Shown piece after piece: positions 37,086 through 45,668 of a stretch of 64,000 bases of DNA. The stretch comes from Rhodococcus spelaei (GTDB taxonomy: Bacteria > Actinomycetota > Actinomycetes > Mycobacteriales > Mycobacteriaceae): contig NZ_VIGH01000003.1 in the NCBI RefSeq assembly GCF_006704125.1, positions 124,001-188,000 of the forward strand, read 5' to 3'. Position 1 is the stretch's first letter; every line of letters starts with the position of its first letter. Both the position numbers and the translations under genes were made by a program. The notes under the pieces are model-generated. The model did not search any database. It had not been told where the DNA came from and saw only the letters and a list, made by a program, of their open reading frames with translations.

Positions 37086-37107
37086 GTTGTAAAATTACAA
37101 CATGAAT
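37080..37107. promoter_or_regulatory. Perfect 28-base palindrome containing both divergent start codons
   Basis: Arms ATTCATGTTGTAA and TTACAACATGAAT flank AA. The arsR start (37083-37085, minus) and the SRPBCC start (37102-37104, plus) are in opposite arms. TAAAAT at 37090-37095 lies six bases before the plus ATG, and TAATTT sits symmetrically for the minus gene, so one element is promoter, operator and both translation starts. Confidence 0.75.
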
Positions 37108-37578
37108 GACTCGACCAGCCTGACCGAGCTCACGTTCACTGTCTCCGGCCATGTCTCGCGCCCCTGCTCGGAGGTATACGAGGTCGTTGCCGACCCGGAG
37201 CAACTCTCGAAGTACTTCACTACCGGCGGCGCACGCGGTCGACTCGAGGCTGGGGCCGAGGTCACCTGGGACTTCCACGACTTCCCCGGTGCCTTCCCCG
37301 TCGCCGTCATCGATGCTCAGCCGCCACGGCGCATCGTCATCGAGTGGGACGGCACCGCGACCGCCGGCGACACCGGGAAGACCACCACCACCTTCGAGTT
37401 CGAACCCGTGGACGACGACACCCGCACCCTCGTGACGATCACCGAATCAGCCTGGCTGCCAACCAAGGACGGCGCGACGCACGCATTCGGGAACTGCCAG
37501 GGCTGGACCGGCATGCTCGCCGCGCTGAAGGTCTGGGTCGAACACGGCATCAACCTTCGCGACGGCTTCTACAAGTAG
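37102..37578 (+). CDS. SRPBCC / AHSA1-like protein
   Basis: A 158-residue START-like fold protein (polyketide cyclase / Aha1-C type). LTFTVSGHVSRPCSEVYEVV at the start, then the strands VTWDFHDFPGAFPVAVID and PRRIVIEWDGTA, and the closing helix GWTGMLAALKVWVEHGIN are typical. Such proteins bind a hydrophobic ligand; no enzyme residues can be assigned. It pairs with the divergent ArsR regulator, a common association. The start ATG is in the shared palindrome and the message is probably leaderless. Confidence 0.88.
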   Translation: MNDSTSLTELTFTVSGHVSRPCSEVYEVVADPEQLSKYFTTGGARGRLEAGAEVTWDFHDFPGAFPVAVIDAQPPRRIVIEWDGTATAGDTGKTTTTFEFEPVDDDTRTLVTITESAWLPTKDGATHAFGNCQGWTGMLAALKVWVEHGINLRDGFYK

Positions 37579-37659
37579 CGGCGACGGGACTGCCGGTGTG
37601 GTGCGGTGGTAGCTTCCAACTGCCGGGAGCGCCGGGTCGGATCTGGTGAAAGGGTGTCC

Positions 37660-38613
37660 ATGCGTGCATCTTTCGTGGCGTCGATCGTGCTCGCGGTATC
37701 CACGGCGCTGGTCGCGCTCGTGGGCCCGGTCTCCGCAGCGCCGCTTCCGGTGCCTCACGACATCACCGTCGGAGTGCGGGCCGAAGCGGCCAACCCCGGT
37801 GGATCGCTACCGGACTCGAACGACTGGTCCTGCAAACCGACCGCCGAACATCCTCGTCCCGTCGTCCTCGTGCACGCGACGTTTCTCAATCGCCAGGTGA
37901 ACTGGTCGACGTACGTGCCGCTGCTGCGGAACGAGGGCTACTGCGTGTTCGCGCTCACGTACGGGACGATCCCCGGCACGGCCTGGCCGCTGAGTGCGAT
38001 CGGCGGCATCGGTTCGATGAAGGACAGCGCGCACCAGCTCGGCGCTTTCGTCGACGACGTCCTCGCCGCGACCGGGGCGGACAAGGTCGACGTCGTTGCC
38101 CACTCCCAGGGCACGCTGATGCCGAACTACTACGTCAAGTTCCTCGGTGGAGCCGCGAAGGTGGACAAGTACGTGTCGCTGACCCCGCTGTGGCGCGGAG
38201 GCGGGCAGTCGCCAGCCGTCGACGACCCGGAGATCGGTGCGCCCTACGCCCTCGACCCGGCGCAGCGGGAACTCATCGGCCGAGCGTGCGCGGCCTGCCT
38301 CGAGATGGAACCCGGGTCCGAGTTCATCCGGCAGATTAACGACGGCGGCCTGTACGCGCCCGGCGTGACCTACACGAACATCATGACCCGCTACGACGAC
38401 ATCGTCGTTCCCTACACCAGCGGTTTCGTCCCCGGGCCGAACACGACGAACATCGTCGTGCAGGACCAGTGCCCGCAGGACATGTCGCACCACATGGGCA
38501 TGGCCGGCTCGCCCGTCGCGGCCGGGCACGTGCTCAACGCGCTCGATCCCGAACACCAGCGCCCGGTGCCGTGCCTGGCCGTACAGCCGAACACGGGGGC
38601 GCCACTTCGGTGA
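37660..38613 (+). CDS. Secreted triacylglycerol lipase (Lipase_2 type)
   Basis: A 317-residue exported alpha/beta hydrolase. The signal peptide MRASFVASIVLAVSTALVAL is followed by cleavage near VSAAP. PVVLVHATFLNRQVNWSTYV is the oxyanion region, VDVVAHSQGTLMPNYY holds the nucleophile Ser, and DMSHHMGM holds a plausible catalytic His. The actinobacterial class 2 lipases have this pattern. Start ATG 37660 has GAAAGGG upstream. It is the last host-like gene before the mobile element. Confidence 0.88.
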   Translation: MRASFVASIVLAVSTALVALVGPVSAAPLPVPHDITVGVRAEAANPGGSLPDSNDWSCKPTAEHPRPVVLVHATFLNRQVNWSTYVPLLRNEGYCVFALTYGTIPGTAWPLSAIGGIGSMKDSAHQLGAFVDDVLAATGADKVDVVAHSQGTLMPNYYVKFLGGAAKVDKYVSLTPLWRGGGQSPAVDDPEIGAPYALDPAQRELIGRACAACLEMEPGSEFIRQINDGGLYAPGVTYTNIMTRYDDIVVPYTSGFVPGPNTTNIVVQDQCPQDMSHHMGMAGSPVAAGHVLNALDPEHQRPVPCLAVQPNTGAPLR

Positions 38614-38672
38614 AGGGAACCGCGCCGACTCGGCGGCTGCAGTGAGTCGGAGGTCGCATGCCGACCGGACGT

Positions 38673-38768
38673 CGGCAGTGTGACGGTGCGCCTGCGTGAC
38701 ACGCTTTCACACCCTCGCGCGGGCGCACCCCGGCTGGAGGCCGGCAGTGTCTCAGTGCGCCTGCGTGA
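38673..38768. repeat. Pair of 27-base direct repeats at the presumed left end of the element
   Basis: Copies at 38673-38699 and 38742-38768 match at 24 of 27 positions: CGGCAGTGT, a variable stretch, then GTGCGCCTGCGTGA. They lie where host-like DNA gives way to lower-GC DNA. Confidence 0.65.
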
Positions 38769-39216
38769 AGCCGTCTCAAGCCAAAGAACCCCACTTCAGC
38801 GGCTTATCGGTGAGATTGGCGTCGATCCGAGGGCGTCGATTCCAGCGGAGATCGGGCGATCTACAGGACCTGCGAGCGACAGGGCGGCACATCGAGCAAA
38901 TCGAAAGCTTCAGCCAGACGAGTTGCTGGAGTTGGCGGACAGGTACCGACGTGGAGCGTCCATCTACGAGCTAGCTGACCACTTTGGAATACATCGGCAA
39001 ACCGTCAGCGCCCACCTACGACGCGCTGGCGTGGCAGCTCGACCATCATTGAAGATGACGCCGCGAGTGGTTGATCGAGCAACGCAGCTCTACCGCGAAG
39101 GGATGTCGACAGTGCAGATCGGCAAGGAACTGAACATCGGGACGAGCACGGTTGGCAAGGCACTCAAGCGAGCCGGCGTTGAAATGCGACCACCCGTGGC
39201 AAATAGATGGAAATAG
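38680..39216 (+). CDS. Double helix-turn-helix protein, resembling the end of a serine resolvase
   Basis: Up to 178 residues from GTG 38680; the true start is uncertain because the first part lies in the direct repeats. Two helix-turn-helix units follow each other: ASIYELADHFGIHRQTVSAH and MSTVQIGKELNIGTSTVGKA. Tandem units like these form the C-terminal DNA-binding region of many small actinobacterial serine recombinases. No catalytic domain (Y-x-R-V-S) is found upstream. It may be a truncated resolvase or a stand-alone DNA-binding protein, perhaps an excision factor. It points toward the defence operon and ends 17 bases from it. Confidence 0.5.
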   Translation: MTVRLRDTLSHPRAGAPRLEAGSVSVRLREAVSSQRTPLQRLIGEIGVDPRASIPAEIGRSTGPASDRAAHRANRKLQPDELLELADRYRRGASIYELADHFGIHRQTVSAHLRRAGVAARPSLKMTPRVVDRATQLYREGMSTVQIGKELNIGTSTVGKALKRAGVEMRPPVANRWK

Positions 39217-39233
39217 GTCCGAACCTCGATACC

Positions 39234-40103
39234 TTAGTTTGGGAACGTCGAACCAAGAATGATGCGCCACAACCTCTTGGCCTCCTCGTGGTCGCCATCT
39301 GCCTCGGCCGCTCTCGCCTTCGCAGCGCGATCGGCGGCGGTTCGGAATGATTGGATAACCTCCTGGCGCGCGGTCCACGAGAGATAGCCACTCAACGATC
39401 CCGACTGTCCACCCGGGTCACTTACATCGATGTGGTTCGGCGCCCACTCGAAGAAGCTGGTCAGCCCACTCTGTCGATTGCTGCCCAGCGTACTGAAGAC
39501 ATGCGCAGCCATCGTTTCGAGGTGGAACGAGCGTAATCGCTTAGAGTGTGCCCCATTCCATTTCTTGAGCAGTCGAACCAGCGGGGACAAGTTGTAGCCG
39601 AGTTCGGCATGGCGCTTCGTGAACCAGCTATTTGCCACTGTGGGCGACGTGTTGATCCACCCGCCATCGCCCTTCGGAAGGCCATAGACATCATTGCCAT
39701 GAGAGAACACAGGTGCAACGTCAACGTGTCCACCGCTCTGAAAGAAGATGCGCACTGCCTGACCGCGCGCTCCAACCTGCGCAGTGGACAACCCGTCGTA
39801 CGCCTTGCGAATCCGATAGAGGAACGATTGGGAGTCGTATTGGTACTTACTCCAAGCGTTGTTGACATTGGAAAAGACAGCCAGTACGTCGACGTCGTCG
39901 ATAGGTCGAATAATGGTTCCTTTTGCAGCTGAACCCATTAGGACAGCGCGAGAGAATGGAAGATCGCTCGTCGCGGGAAAGGCCGTCGTCAAGTTCTCGA
40001 TGACACGATTCTTGCGAGCCTCGATGATCGAGGTCTTTTGATAGTCCGTGACGGAGATATCGTCGAGGAACTGTGCCATTGCTTGGCTCGTCGTCAATGT
40101 CAT
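39234..40103 (-). CDS. CD-NTase B (SMODS-type nucleotidyltransferase), CBASS signal synthase
   Basis: A 289-residue cGAS/DncV-like nucleotidyltransferase. The core is MGSAAKGTIIRPIDDVDVLA: G57-S58 of the GS motif and D70-x-D72 as metal ligands. The third acid is D128 in GGHVDVAPVF. A helical C-terminal domain follows. In CBASS defence such enzymes make a cyclic or linear oligonucleotide when phage infect, and this activates a neighbouring effector. Its ATG overlaps the stop of the S-4TM effector gene as ATGA, so the two should be made together. It is the last gene of the eight-gene train. No Cap2/Cap3 or HORMA/TRIP13 genes are present, so this would be a minimal (type I) layout. The product cannot be predicted. 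Confidence 0.88.
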   Translation of the reverse strand: MTLTTSQAMAQFLDDISVTDYQKTSIIEARKNRVIENLTTAFPATSDLPFSRAVLMGSAAKGTIIRPIDDVDVLAVFSNVNNAWSKYQYDSQSFLYRIRKAYDGLSTAQVGARGQAVRIFFQSGGHVDVAPVFSHGNDVYGLPKGDGGWINTSPTVANSWFTKRHAELGYNLSPLVRLLKKWNGAHSKRLRSFHLETMAAHVFSTLGSNRQSGLTSFFEWAPNHIDVSDPGGQSGSLSGYLSWTARQEVIQSFRTAADRAAKARAAEADGDHEEAKRLWRIILGSTFPN

Positions 40104-41035
40104 CCGTGGAACTCCCGTGCATGGCGGCCGAGCTGATCTGCAGCGGACTTCATTGCGGCCTCGTTGCTTCTGCGCGTGAGCCGGTAAAGCAGATCAGGTA
40201 CCTGTGGCGTTGACCTCCGCAATTCGAACATGCGGTCCTGCCAGACCAGTAGATCTTGCCCTTCCAAGGCTTGGCCCGATGTGTTCGTAAGTCGACCCTC
40301 AATCGAACGAGCAAGATCTCCTCGGTCCCGCGCCGCACGCCGGATACTTACGATGTACTCGACTACGTCGAGAGAGGCGGGAAGTACAGGGAGTAGCACG
40401 CCGGCGAGAAAGGTTGGTAACGGGAGCTTCGCGATGACACTAAGCACTACCAATGCGATACCCCAGACAATCGATGATGCGATCCATAGAGTCACCGTTG
40501 TCCTCAGCAATCGATCGGAGTACGAGGCATTTGCTCGTTGGGCGATCGCAACCGCCACTTCATTTGAGTCTGCCTCGTTGATCGGATACCATCCGAGAAG
40601 CTCCTCGCGATCCGCTACGGAAAGAAGTTCAGCGTCAGGCCCTGCCAGTTTCGAGATATCCTCAATAGAGGGAAGTGTCGATCGGATGACGGTCCGTGGC
40701 ATCGCGAAAACGAAAAAATCAAATGCTTCCTGTGTTGCAGCTGCGCGAGTAGTGAGTGCGGAGATCCGCCACTCCAGCGCCGTTCGCCCCAGAAACAGCC
40801 AGCCGCCAGCGATAGCACCCATCAACACTGCAAGTCCAGGCCAAGCTGCCGAAATGACCGGCGCAGCCAGTCCGATTAATAGTAATCCGGTCCAGCGCAA
40901 GCTCTGCCAGAATTTTGCCTTCGAGTGAATACGCCTCTGAGCTATTAACAGGCGGAGCGCGTCCTGCTCATTCTGTCTTCGGAGCATCGATGCGCTGGAC
41001 GGCGCGGAATAGTCGTGGGGGTTAGTGGGAGTCAT
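40100..41035 (-). CDS. S-4TM family pore-forming effector
   Basis: A 311-residue membrane protein with four membrane helices in two pairs, at about residues 48-64, 66-85, 178-200 and 203-222. Between them is a cytoplasmic segment that includes FDFFVFAMP (106-114), a signature I associate with the S-4TM family. The C-terminal 85 residues are charged and helical. S-4TM proteins are known companions of SMODS nucleotidyltransferases and are thought to breach the membrane when they bind the signal, killing the infected cell. It lies 16 bases after nucleotidyltransferase A and overlaps CD-NTase B. Its GC is clearly below the host level (32 of 60 in line 40861). ATG 41035 has no strong ribosome site. 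Confidence 0.82.
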   Translation of the reverse strand: MTPTNPHDYSAPSSASMLRRQNEQDALRLLIAQRRIHSKAKFWQSLRWTGLLLIGLAAPVISAAWPGLAVLMGAIAGGWLFLGRTALEWRISALTTRAAATQEAFDFFVFAMPRTVIRSTLPSIEDISKLAGPDAELLSVADREELLGWYPINEADSNEVAVAIAQRANASYSDRLLRTTVTLWIASSIVWGIALVVLSVIAKLPLPTFLAGVLLPVLPASLDVVEYIVSIRRAARDRGDLARSIEGRLTNTSGQALEGQDLLVWQDRMFELRRSTPQVPDLLYRLTRRSNEAAMKSAADQLGRHAREFHG

Positions 41036-41051
41036 TTTCGTATCATCAGTC

Positions 41052-41876
41052 CTACTGATTGAACAGCAGTTTTAGCTGTTCAATCGACCTTTCGTTATCT
41101 CCGTCTTGATCGTAGTCTTTGGCTCTTCGAGATCGAGTCACGGCCGTGGCCAGCTTCGACATCGCATCAAGCCGGGTTGACTCCGAGGAGCACGCGCCAA
41201 ATCGTGAACCGAGACCTGTCGGATCGTTCATGGCGGCAAGTTCGGCCTCATGCATCTTCTTCAGCGACAAGTAAAGGTCCCAGAGTGGCGAATAGCCATT
41301 TTCGCCGTCCATGTGTTTTGCGGTCCGCATTTCGACATAGCACGATGAGACAGGAACGTTGCGCAGGTACTTCCAGACCTTGACCTGGCGCGCAAGTTTC
41401 TTGACGGCGCCGCCGTGCTTGTTGTTGATGTCGGTGACGTACCGGTTGTGATCCTTCGGATAGGTCTTCATCCAACCGTCAGTCGGGTCGGCGATCCAGT
41501 AGCCAGTGACGCCGGGATATGCTGGCACGACCTCGACATCGGCGTCGGCAAACCTGCAAACGACCGCAGGTCGGCGAACAACGACGGTCGTGCTTGGAAA
41601 GCGCGCCTGAAGCGTCTCCTTGACCTTGTTGAGCATCGTCCACGGAGACTCGGGGCGCGCGCCCTTCATGGAGACAAGGAAGTCCGCATCGCTATGCCTC
41701 CATACGCCGGTCCCATGCTTTAGCGAGCCGATCTCGAACATTTCGTGTACGCCGAGATATAGGTCAAGGCGCGCTTCGATTGCCGCGCGATGCCCCCGCG
41801 CAGAATCGAACTGGGTCGAAGTGGGCGTGTAGAGACTGGTGAGTTCGTCGAGCCAAGCCCGTGCGGATTGCGTCAT
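41052..41876 (-). CDS. Nucleotidyltransferase A (SMODS/CD-NTase-like)
   Basis: A 274-residue nucleotidyltransferase, different from CD-NTase B. The GS motif is G50-S51 in FEIGSLKHGTGV. D63-x-D65 follows in RHSDADFLV, and the third acid is in ADADVEVVPAYPG. A long helical region and a C-terminal charged tail follow. The pattern GS-x3-GT then D-x-D is that of the SMODS group. Start ATG 41876 overlaps the YgjP-type gene's stop as ATGA; the longer frame from 41933 lies inside the upstream gene. It could be a second signal synthase, a regulator of the first, or a minimal nucleotidyltransferase that modifies another target. Confidence 0.8.
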   Translation of the reverse strand: MTQSARAWLDELTSLYTPTSTQFDSARGHRAAIEARLDLYLGVHEMFEIGSLKHGTGVWRHSDADFLVSMKGARPESPWTMLNKVKETLQARFPSTTVVVRRPAVVCRFADADVEVVPAYPGVTGYWIADPTDGWMKTYPKDHNRYVTDINNKHGGAVKKLARQVKVWKYLRNVPVSSCYVEMRTAKHMDGENGYSPLWDLYLSLKKMHEAELAAMNDPTGLGSRFGACSSESTRLDAMSKLATAVTRSRRAKDYDQDGDNERSIEQLKLLFNQ

Positions 41877-42595
41877 GCCCACAACTCCTCGGCGAGTGGC
41901 GCCCTGTTTAGTTGGTCTCGCCGGCTGCGCCAATCGGGCAAGTACTTATCCATCAGACTGGTGAACCTCTCGCCGTGGTTGCGTTCGAAGTAATGGGTCA
42001 TCTCGTGGACGACGATGTATTCCAGGCAGTCGGGGTGCTTCTTGGCGAGTTCGGCATTGAACCAGATGTGTCGACTCTCGCGGTTGCAGGAGCCCCACTT
42101 GGTCTTCATGCGCCGGATAGTCCACTTCGGCACCGTCGTGTTGAGCGCCCGCTCCCACCTGGTGATGAGCTCAGGAATCGCTCGCCGGAGCTGGTCGCGG
42201 TACCACTTGTCGAGGTAGTCGCGTCGCTTCTCGGCCGAAGTATCAGCGGGCACGTAGAGCACGAGCCGCTCGCCGTCGATCTCGAAGTGAGCCCGACCTG
42301 GCCGCTCGACGACCTTGAGCCGGCGACGAACACCCCAGACGTAGTGGGATTCGCCGGTCACCATCTCACGCTTGGACTGACGTTCGACAGATCGCAGCTT
42401 GTCGCGCTGACGCTTGATCCACGACAGACGCTGGATCACCGCCAGTCGCACCTGGTCGTCGTCCAGCCGCTGCGGGGCTGCGACGCGGACGCGGCCCAGC
42501 GGCGGGTAGACACCGATATGCAGGTTCTTAATGTCCTTGTAGATGACGTCGATATCGATGCCGCGGATGGTGAGGTAGGCGTTAGCGGTACTCAT
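41873..42595 (-). CDS. YgjP-type (DUF45, M48-like) zinc hydrolase
   Basis: A 240-residue protein of the YgjP/DUF45 family, which often travels with type I restriction genes. The zinc site is HEMTHYFERNH: H197-E198, H201 and a further His at 207. The family signature MKTKWGSC is at 164-171, and HIWFNAELAKKHPD follows. It is probably a metalloprotease; its target is unknown, and HsdR turnover is one possibility. The start overlaps the end of hsdR by 14 bases and its stop overlaps nucleotidyltransferase A by four, so it bridges the restriction and CBASS-like halves of the operon. Confidence 0.88.
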   Translation of the reverse strand: MSTANAYLTIRGIDIDVIYKDIKNLHIGVYPPLGRVRVAAPQRLDDDQVRLAVIQRLSWIKRQRDKLRSVERQSKREMVTGESHYVWGVRRRLKVVERPGRAHFEIDGERLVLYVPADTSAEKRRDYLDKWYRDQLRRAIPELITRWERALNTTVPKWTIRRMKTKWGSCNRESRHIWFNAELAKKHPDCLEYIVVHEMTHYFERNHGERFTSLMDKYLPDWRSRRDQLNRAPLAEELWA

Positions 42596-45500
42596 CGCGC
42601 GCCTTCACTAGGTCAAACAGTTCGTCAAGGCGGTCGAAGCTGTCGTCAAGCGTGCGGCTGATCGCCCGCTTGACGACCTTCTCCTTCATCGTGTTGCCAA
42701 CCCAGTCATGCGGCTTGCTCGTCAGGATCGCGGTATCCACCTGGATCGGCGTCGCCGGATCGGACCAGCCGAAGTCGATCAGGGCGCGACGGGCGCCGTT
42801 ATCCGCCCAGTCGGGATACTTCGTGTCCGACTCCTTGGCGCCGAGCTTCTTGGCGGCATCGAGCAGCTTCGCCAGATACTCCTGGTAGTCGATGGCCTGC
42901 TGGCGGCGCTGTTCGATGATCGCGTCGAGCAGTTCACTCATCTTGTCGTAGTACTTCGGATTCAGCGCGTGCTCGTCGATGATCACCTTGCGCATGTTGT
43001 TGGCGATCGTCTCGGCGACTGCTTCGGGGTCCTTATTGATCCCGGCCGGTAGCTTCTCGATCGCACCGTCACCGAGCTTGACGATCAGATCGATCAGACC
43101 CGTGTCTTCGAAGTTGGAGACGACTTCGGAGGCGCCGGCCTGGATGTAGGTGTCGAGCAGGAACCGCATGCCGGCTTCGTACTGCTTGAAGTCGACGTCC
43201 TCGCCAGCACCGAGCTTCACCTCGGCACGCACGTCGACGTAGTGCGCGATCTCCTTCTTGATCGCCTCGGCCTCGACAGCTCCATAGCCAGCCGCAGCCA
43301 TGTCGTTGGCGAGGTTGGCGTAGGCACGGGTGACGGCAGCGACCGCCTTATAAAGTTCGACGCGCTTCGGTTCGTTGGCCTTGAGTTGATCGGCGTTGCC
43401 CTGCTCCATGGCGCAGAAATATTGCTGGTACTGCAGCGTGTTCTTCGGTGGCGCAACAGGTTCGACAAGGGCGCGGATGCGTTCGAGGGCTTCGTCGAGG
43501 TTCTCTCTGGCCTTCTCGATACGGTCGGAGAGCAGCCCTTCGATGTCACCCTTCTCGTATCCGTCCAGCGCCCCGGATGTGTAGTCGCCGACGGCGTCTT
43601 CGATGGAGTTGAATAGGTCCTGATAGTCGATGACGTAGCCGTAGTCCTTGTCGTCGCCGTCGAGTCGGTTGACCCGGCAGATGGCCTGGAACAGGCCGTG
43701 GTCGCGCATCTTCTTGTCGATGTAGAGGTAGGTCGCGCTCGGCGCATCGAAGCCGGTCAGCAGCTTGTCGACCACGATCAGCAGTCGCATCTGGCCGGGG
43801 TTCTCGATGAACTGCTTCTTGACGGCCTGCTCGAACTCCTCGACCTTGTTCACGGCGGAATCTTCGGGTTCGTCGAAGTAGTCGGCCAGCATCTTGCGGT
43901 AGATGTCGTACTGGCGGATCTTCTCGGTCTTGCCTGCGCCGGAGTCTTCCTTGGCGATGTCGCTGGCATTCGGGGTGTAGCTGGTGACAATGGCGCACTT
44001 ACCCTTGAAGCCGGCCGCGACGAACATCTCGTAGAACTTGCAGGCCTGGTAGATGCTGGAGCCGACGAGCATGGCGTTGCCGCGCCCGTCCATCAGGCGG
44101 GGCTTGGTCTCCATGTCGAGCAGAATGTCGTTGACGATCTGCTTGGCGCGCGGCTCGCTAGAGACAACCTTCTGCATAGTGCCCCAGCGTTTCTTGAGCT
44201 CGGCCTTGCTGAGGTCGGTCATGCCCTTGGTCTTGACCTCGAACCACTTGTCGACCTGTGCGGGCGACGTCAGATTCTGGTCGATGTTGCGGGCTTCGTA
44301 CTGCAGGTCTAGCACTACACCGTCGGAGACAGCTTCGTCGAACTTGTAGGTGTGGATGAACGAGCCGAAGGTCTCGATGCTGGTGGCCTTGTCGGCCTTC
44401 AGTAGCGGCGTACCGGTGAAGCCGATGAACATCGCTTCGGGCAGCAGCGCCTTCATGGCGGTGTGCATCTTGCCGGACTGGGTGCGGTGGGCCTCGTCGA
44501 CAAAGACGAAGATGTTTCCCTTGGCCTTGAAGTCTTTCGGGATGGTCGCGTGCAGTTCCTTGATGAACTCGGCGGTCGCCTCAACGTCCGCGGTGTCGCT
44601 GTCGGCAGCGCGGAACTTGTGGACGAGGGAGCAGATCAGCCACTGCTCGCTGGCATTGAGCGTGCTGATTAGGTCGGCACCACTCTTGGTGCGGTAGATC
44701 TGCTCATTGACGCCGTTGAAGACCTTCTCGATCTGGTCGTCGAGTTCGGTGCGGTCGGTGATCAGGAGTACGCGAGCGTCAGGCTGGTTCTCTCGAATCC
44801 ACTTGGCAAGCCACACCATCGTCAAGGACTTGCCCGAGCCCTGGGTGTGCCAGATGATGCCGCCCTCGCGCTTGGCGATGCGGTCCTGGGTGGCTTTGAC
44901 GCCGAAGTACTGGTTGTGACGTGGGCCCTTCTTGACGCCCGCGTCGAAGACGATGAAGTTGTGGATCAGTTCGAGTAGACGCGGCTTGCTGCACATCTGT
45001 AGGAGTGACCGGTCAAGCGGGTCGCCGACGTCGGAGGGTTCCTTCCATTCCAGCCAGTACTTCTCCGGCGTGTCGATGACGCCGTAACGTAGGCCTTCGA
45101 CGTCGTTGCCAGCGAAGACGAACTGCACTGTCGAGAAGAACGACCGGATGAACTCTGGCTTTTGGTTGCCGATGGTCTGCCGGATACCTTCCGAGACAGC
45201 GACTTTGGAGCGCTTCAGCTCCAGCGTGGCGAGCGCCAGGCCGTTGACGTACAGCACCACGTCGGGGCGCTTGGTGTGCTGGCCCGCGATGGTGACTTCC
45301 TCGACGACGACGAAGTGGTTGGCCTCGGGGTTCTTCCAGTCGATCAGCCAGACCGTCTCGGTCTGTTCGCCGACGCCAGGCTTGACCTTCACGCCGTAGC
45401 GCAGCAGCCCGTAGACGTCCTTGTTCGCCTCGTACAGGTCGTGGCCGGCACCGACCGAGGTAGCTTTGCCGAGCTGGTCGAGAGCGCGGTTGATAAGGTT

Positions 45501-45668
45501 GTCGTCGTAGCCGCGCGCCGTCAGGTTCTGCGTTAGCAGATCAGTCTCGATGTTGGCGTTGTGCTCGCGGTACTCCCAGTTGCCGAGGTACTCGTACCCG
45601 AGCTGGTCGCGGAATAGCGCGACGACGCGGTTTTGCGCCTTCCGTTCAATCTGTCCTACGTCACTCAT
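42582..45668 (-). CDS. hsdR: Type I restriction enzyme R subunit
   Basis: A 1028-residue HsdR: translocase and nuclease of a type I system. The nuclease site is RPD (134-136) with LELK (149-152). The motor has Walker A HTQGSGKS at 274-281 and DEAH at 391-394, with FTGTPLL, VVDKLLTGFDAP and ICRVNRL as later helicase motifs. A C-terminal helical region binds HsdM. Length is normal and no frameshift is seen, so it should be active. Its ATG (45668) overlaps the upstream GIY-YIG gene by eight bases. Confidence 0.95.
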   Translation of the reverse strand: MSDVGQIERKAQNRVVALFRDQLGYEYLGNWEYREHNANIETDLLTQNLTARGYDDNLINRALDQLGKATSVGAGHDLYEANKDVYGLLRYGVKVKPGVGEQTETVWLIDWKNPEANHFVVVEEVTIAGQHTKRPDVVLYVNGLALATLELKRSKVAVSEGIRQTIGNQKPEFIRSFFSTVQFVFAGNDVEGLRYGVIDTPEKYWLEWKEPSDVGDPLDRSLLQMCSKPRLLELIHNFIVFDAGVKKGPRHNQYFGVKATQDRIAKREGGIIWHTQGSGKSLTMVWLAKWIRENQPDARVLLITDRTELDDQIEKVFNGVNEQIYRTKSGADLISTLNASEQWLICSLVHKFRAADSDTADVEATAEFIKELHATIPKDFKAKGNIFVFVDEAHRTQSGKMHTAMKALLPEAMFIGFTGTPLLKADKATSIETFGSFIHTYKFDEAVSDGVVLDLQYEARNIDQNLTSPAQVDKWFEVKTKGMTDLSKAELKKRWGTMQKVVSSEPRAKQIVNDILLDMETKPRLMDGRGNAMLVGSSIYQACKFYEMFVAAGFKGKCAIVTSYTPNASDIAKEDSGAGKTEKIRQYDIYRKMLADYFDEPEDSAVNKVEEFEQAVKKQFIENPGQMRLLIVVDKLLTGFDAPSATYLYIDKKMRDHGLFQAICRVNRLDGDDKDYGYVIDYQDLFNSIEDAVGDYTSGALDGYEKGDIEGLLSDRIEKARENLDEALERIRALVEPVAPPKNTLQYQQYFCAMEQGNADQLKANEPKRVELYKAVAAVTRAYANLANDMAAAGYGAVEAEAIKKEIAHYVDVRAEVKLGAGEDVDFKQYEAGMRFLLDTYIQAGASEVVSNFEDTGLIDLIVKLGDGAIEKLPAGINKDPEAVAETIANNMRKVIIDEHALNPKYYDKMSELLDAIIEQRRQQAIDYQEYLAKLLDAAKKLGAKESDTKYPDWADNGARRALIDFGWSDPATPIQVDTAILTSKPHDWVGNTMKEKVVKRAISRTLDDSFDRLDELFDLVKARDEYR

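Noticed and set aside
38614-39233. Duplicated tRNA-Arg 3' fragment expected at the left attachment site
   Set aside because: I compared the tRNA 3' sequence with this stretch by eye and found no match; an alignment program could still find a shorter core.
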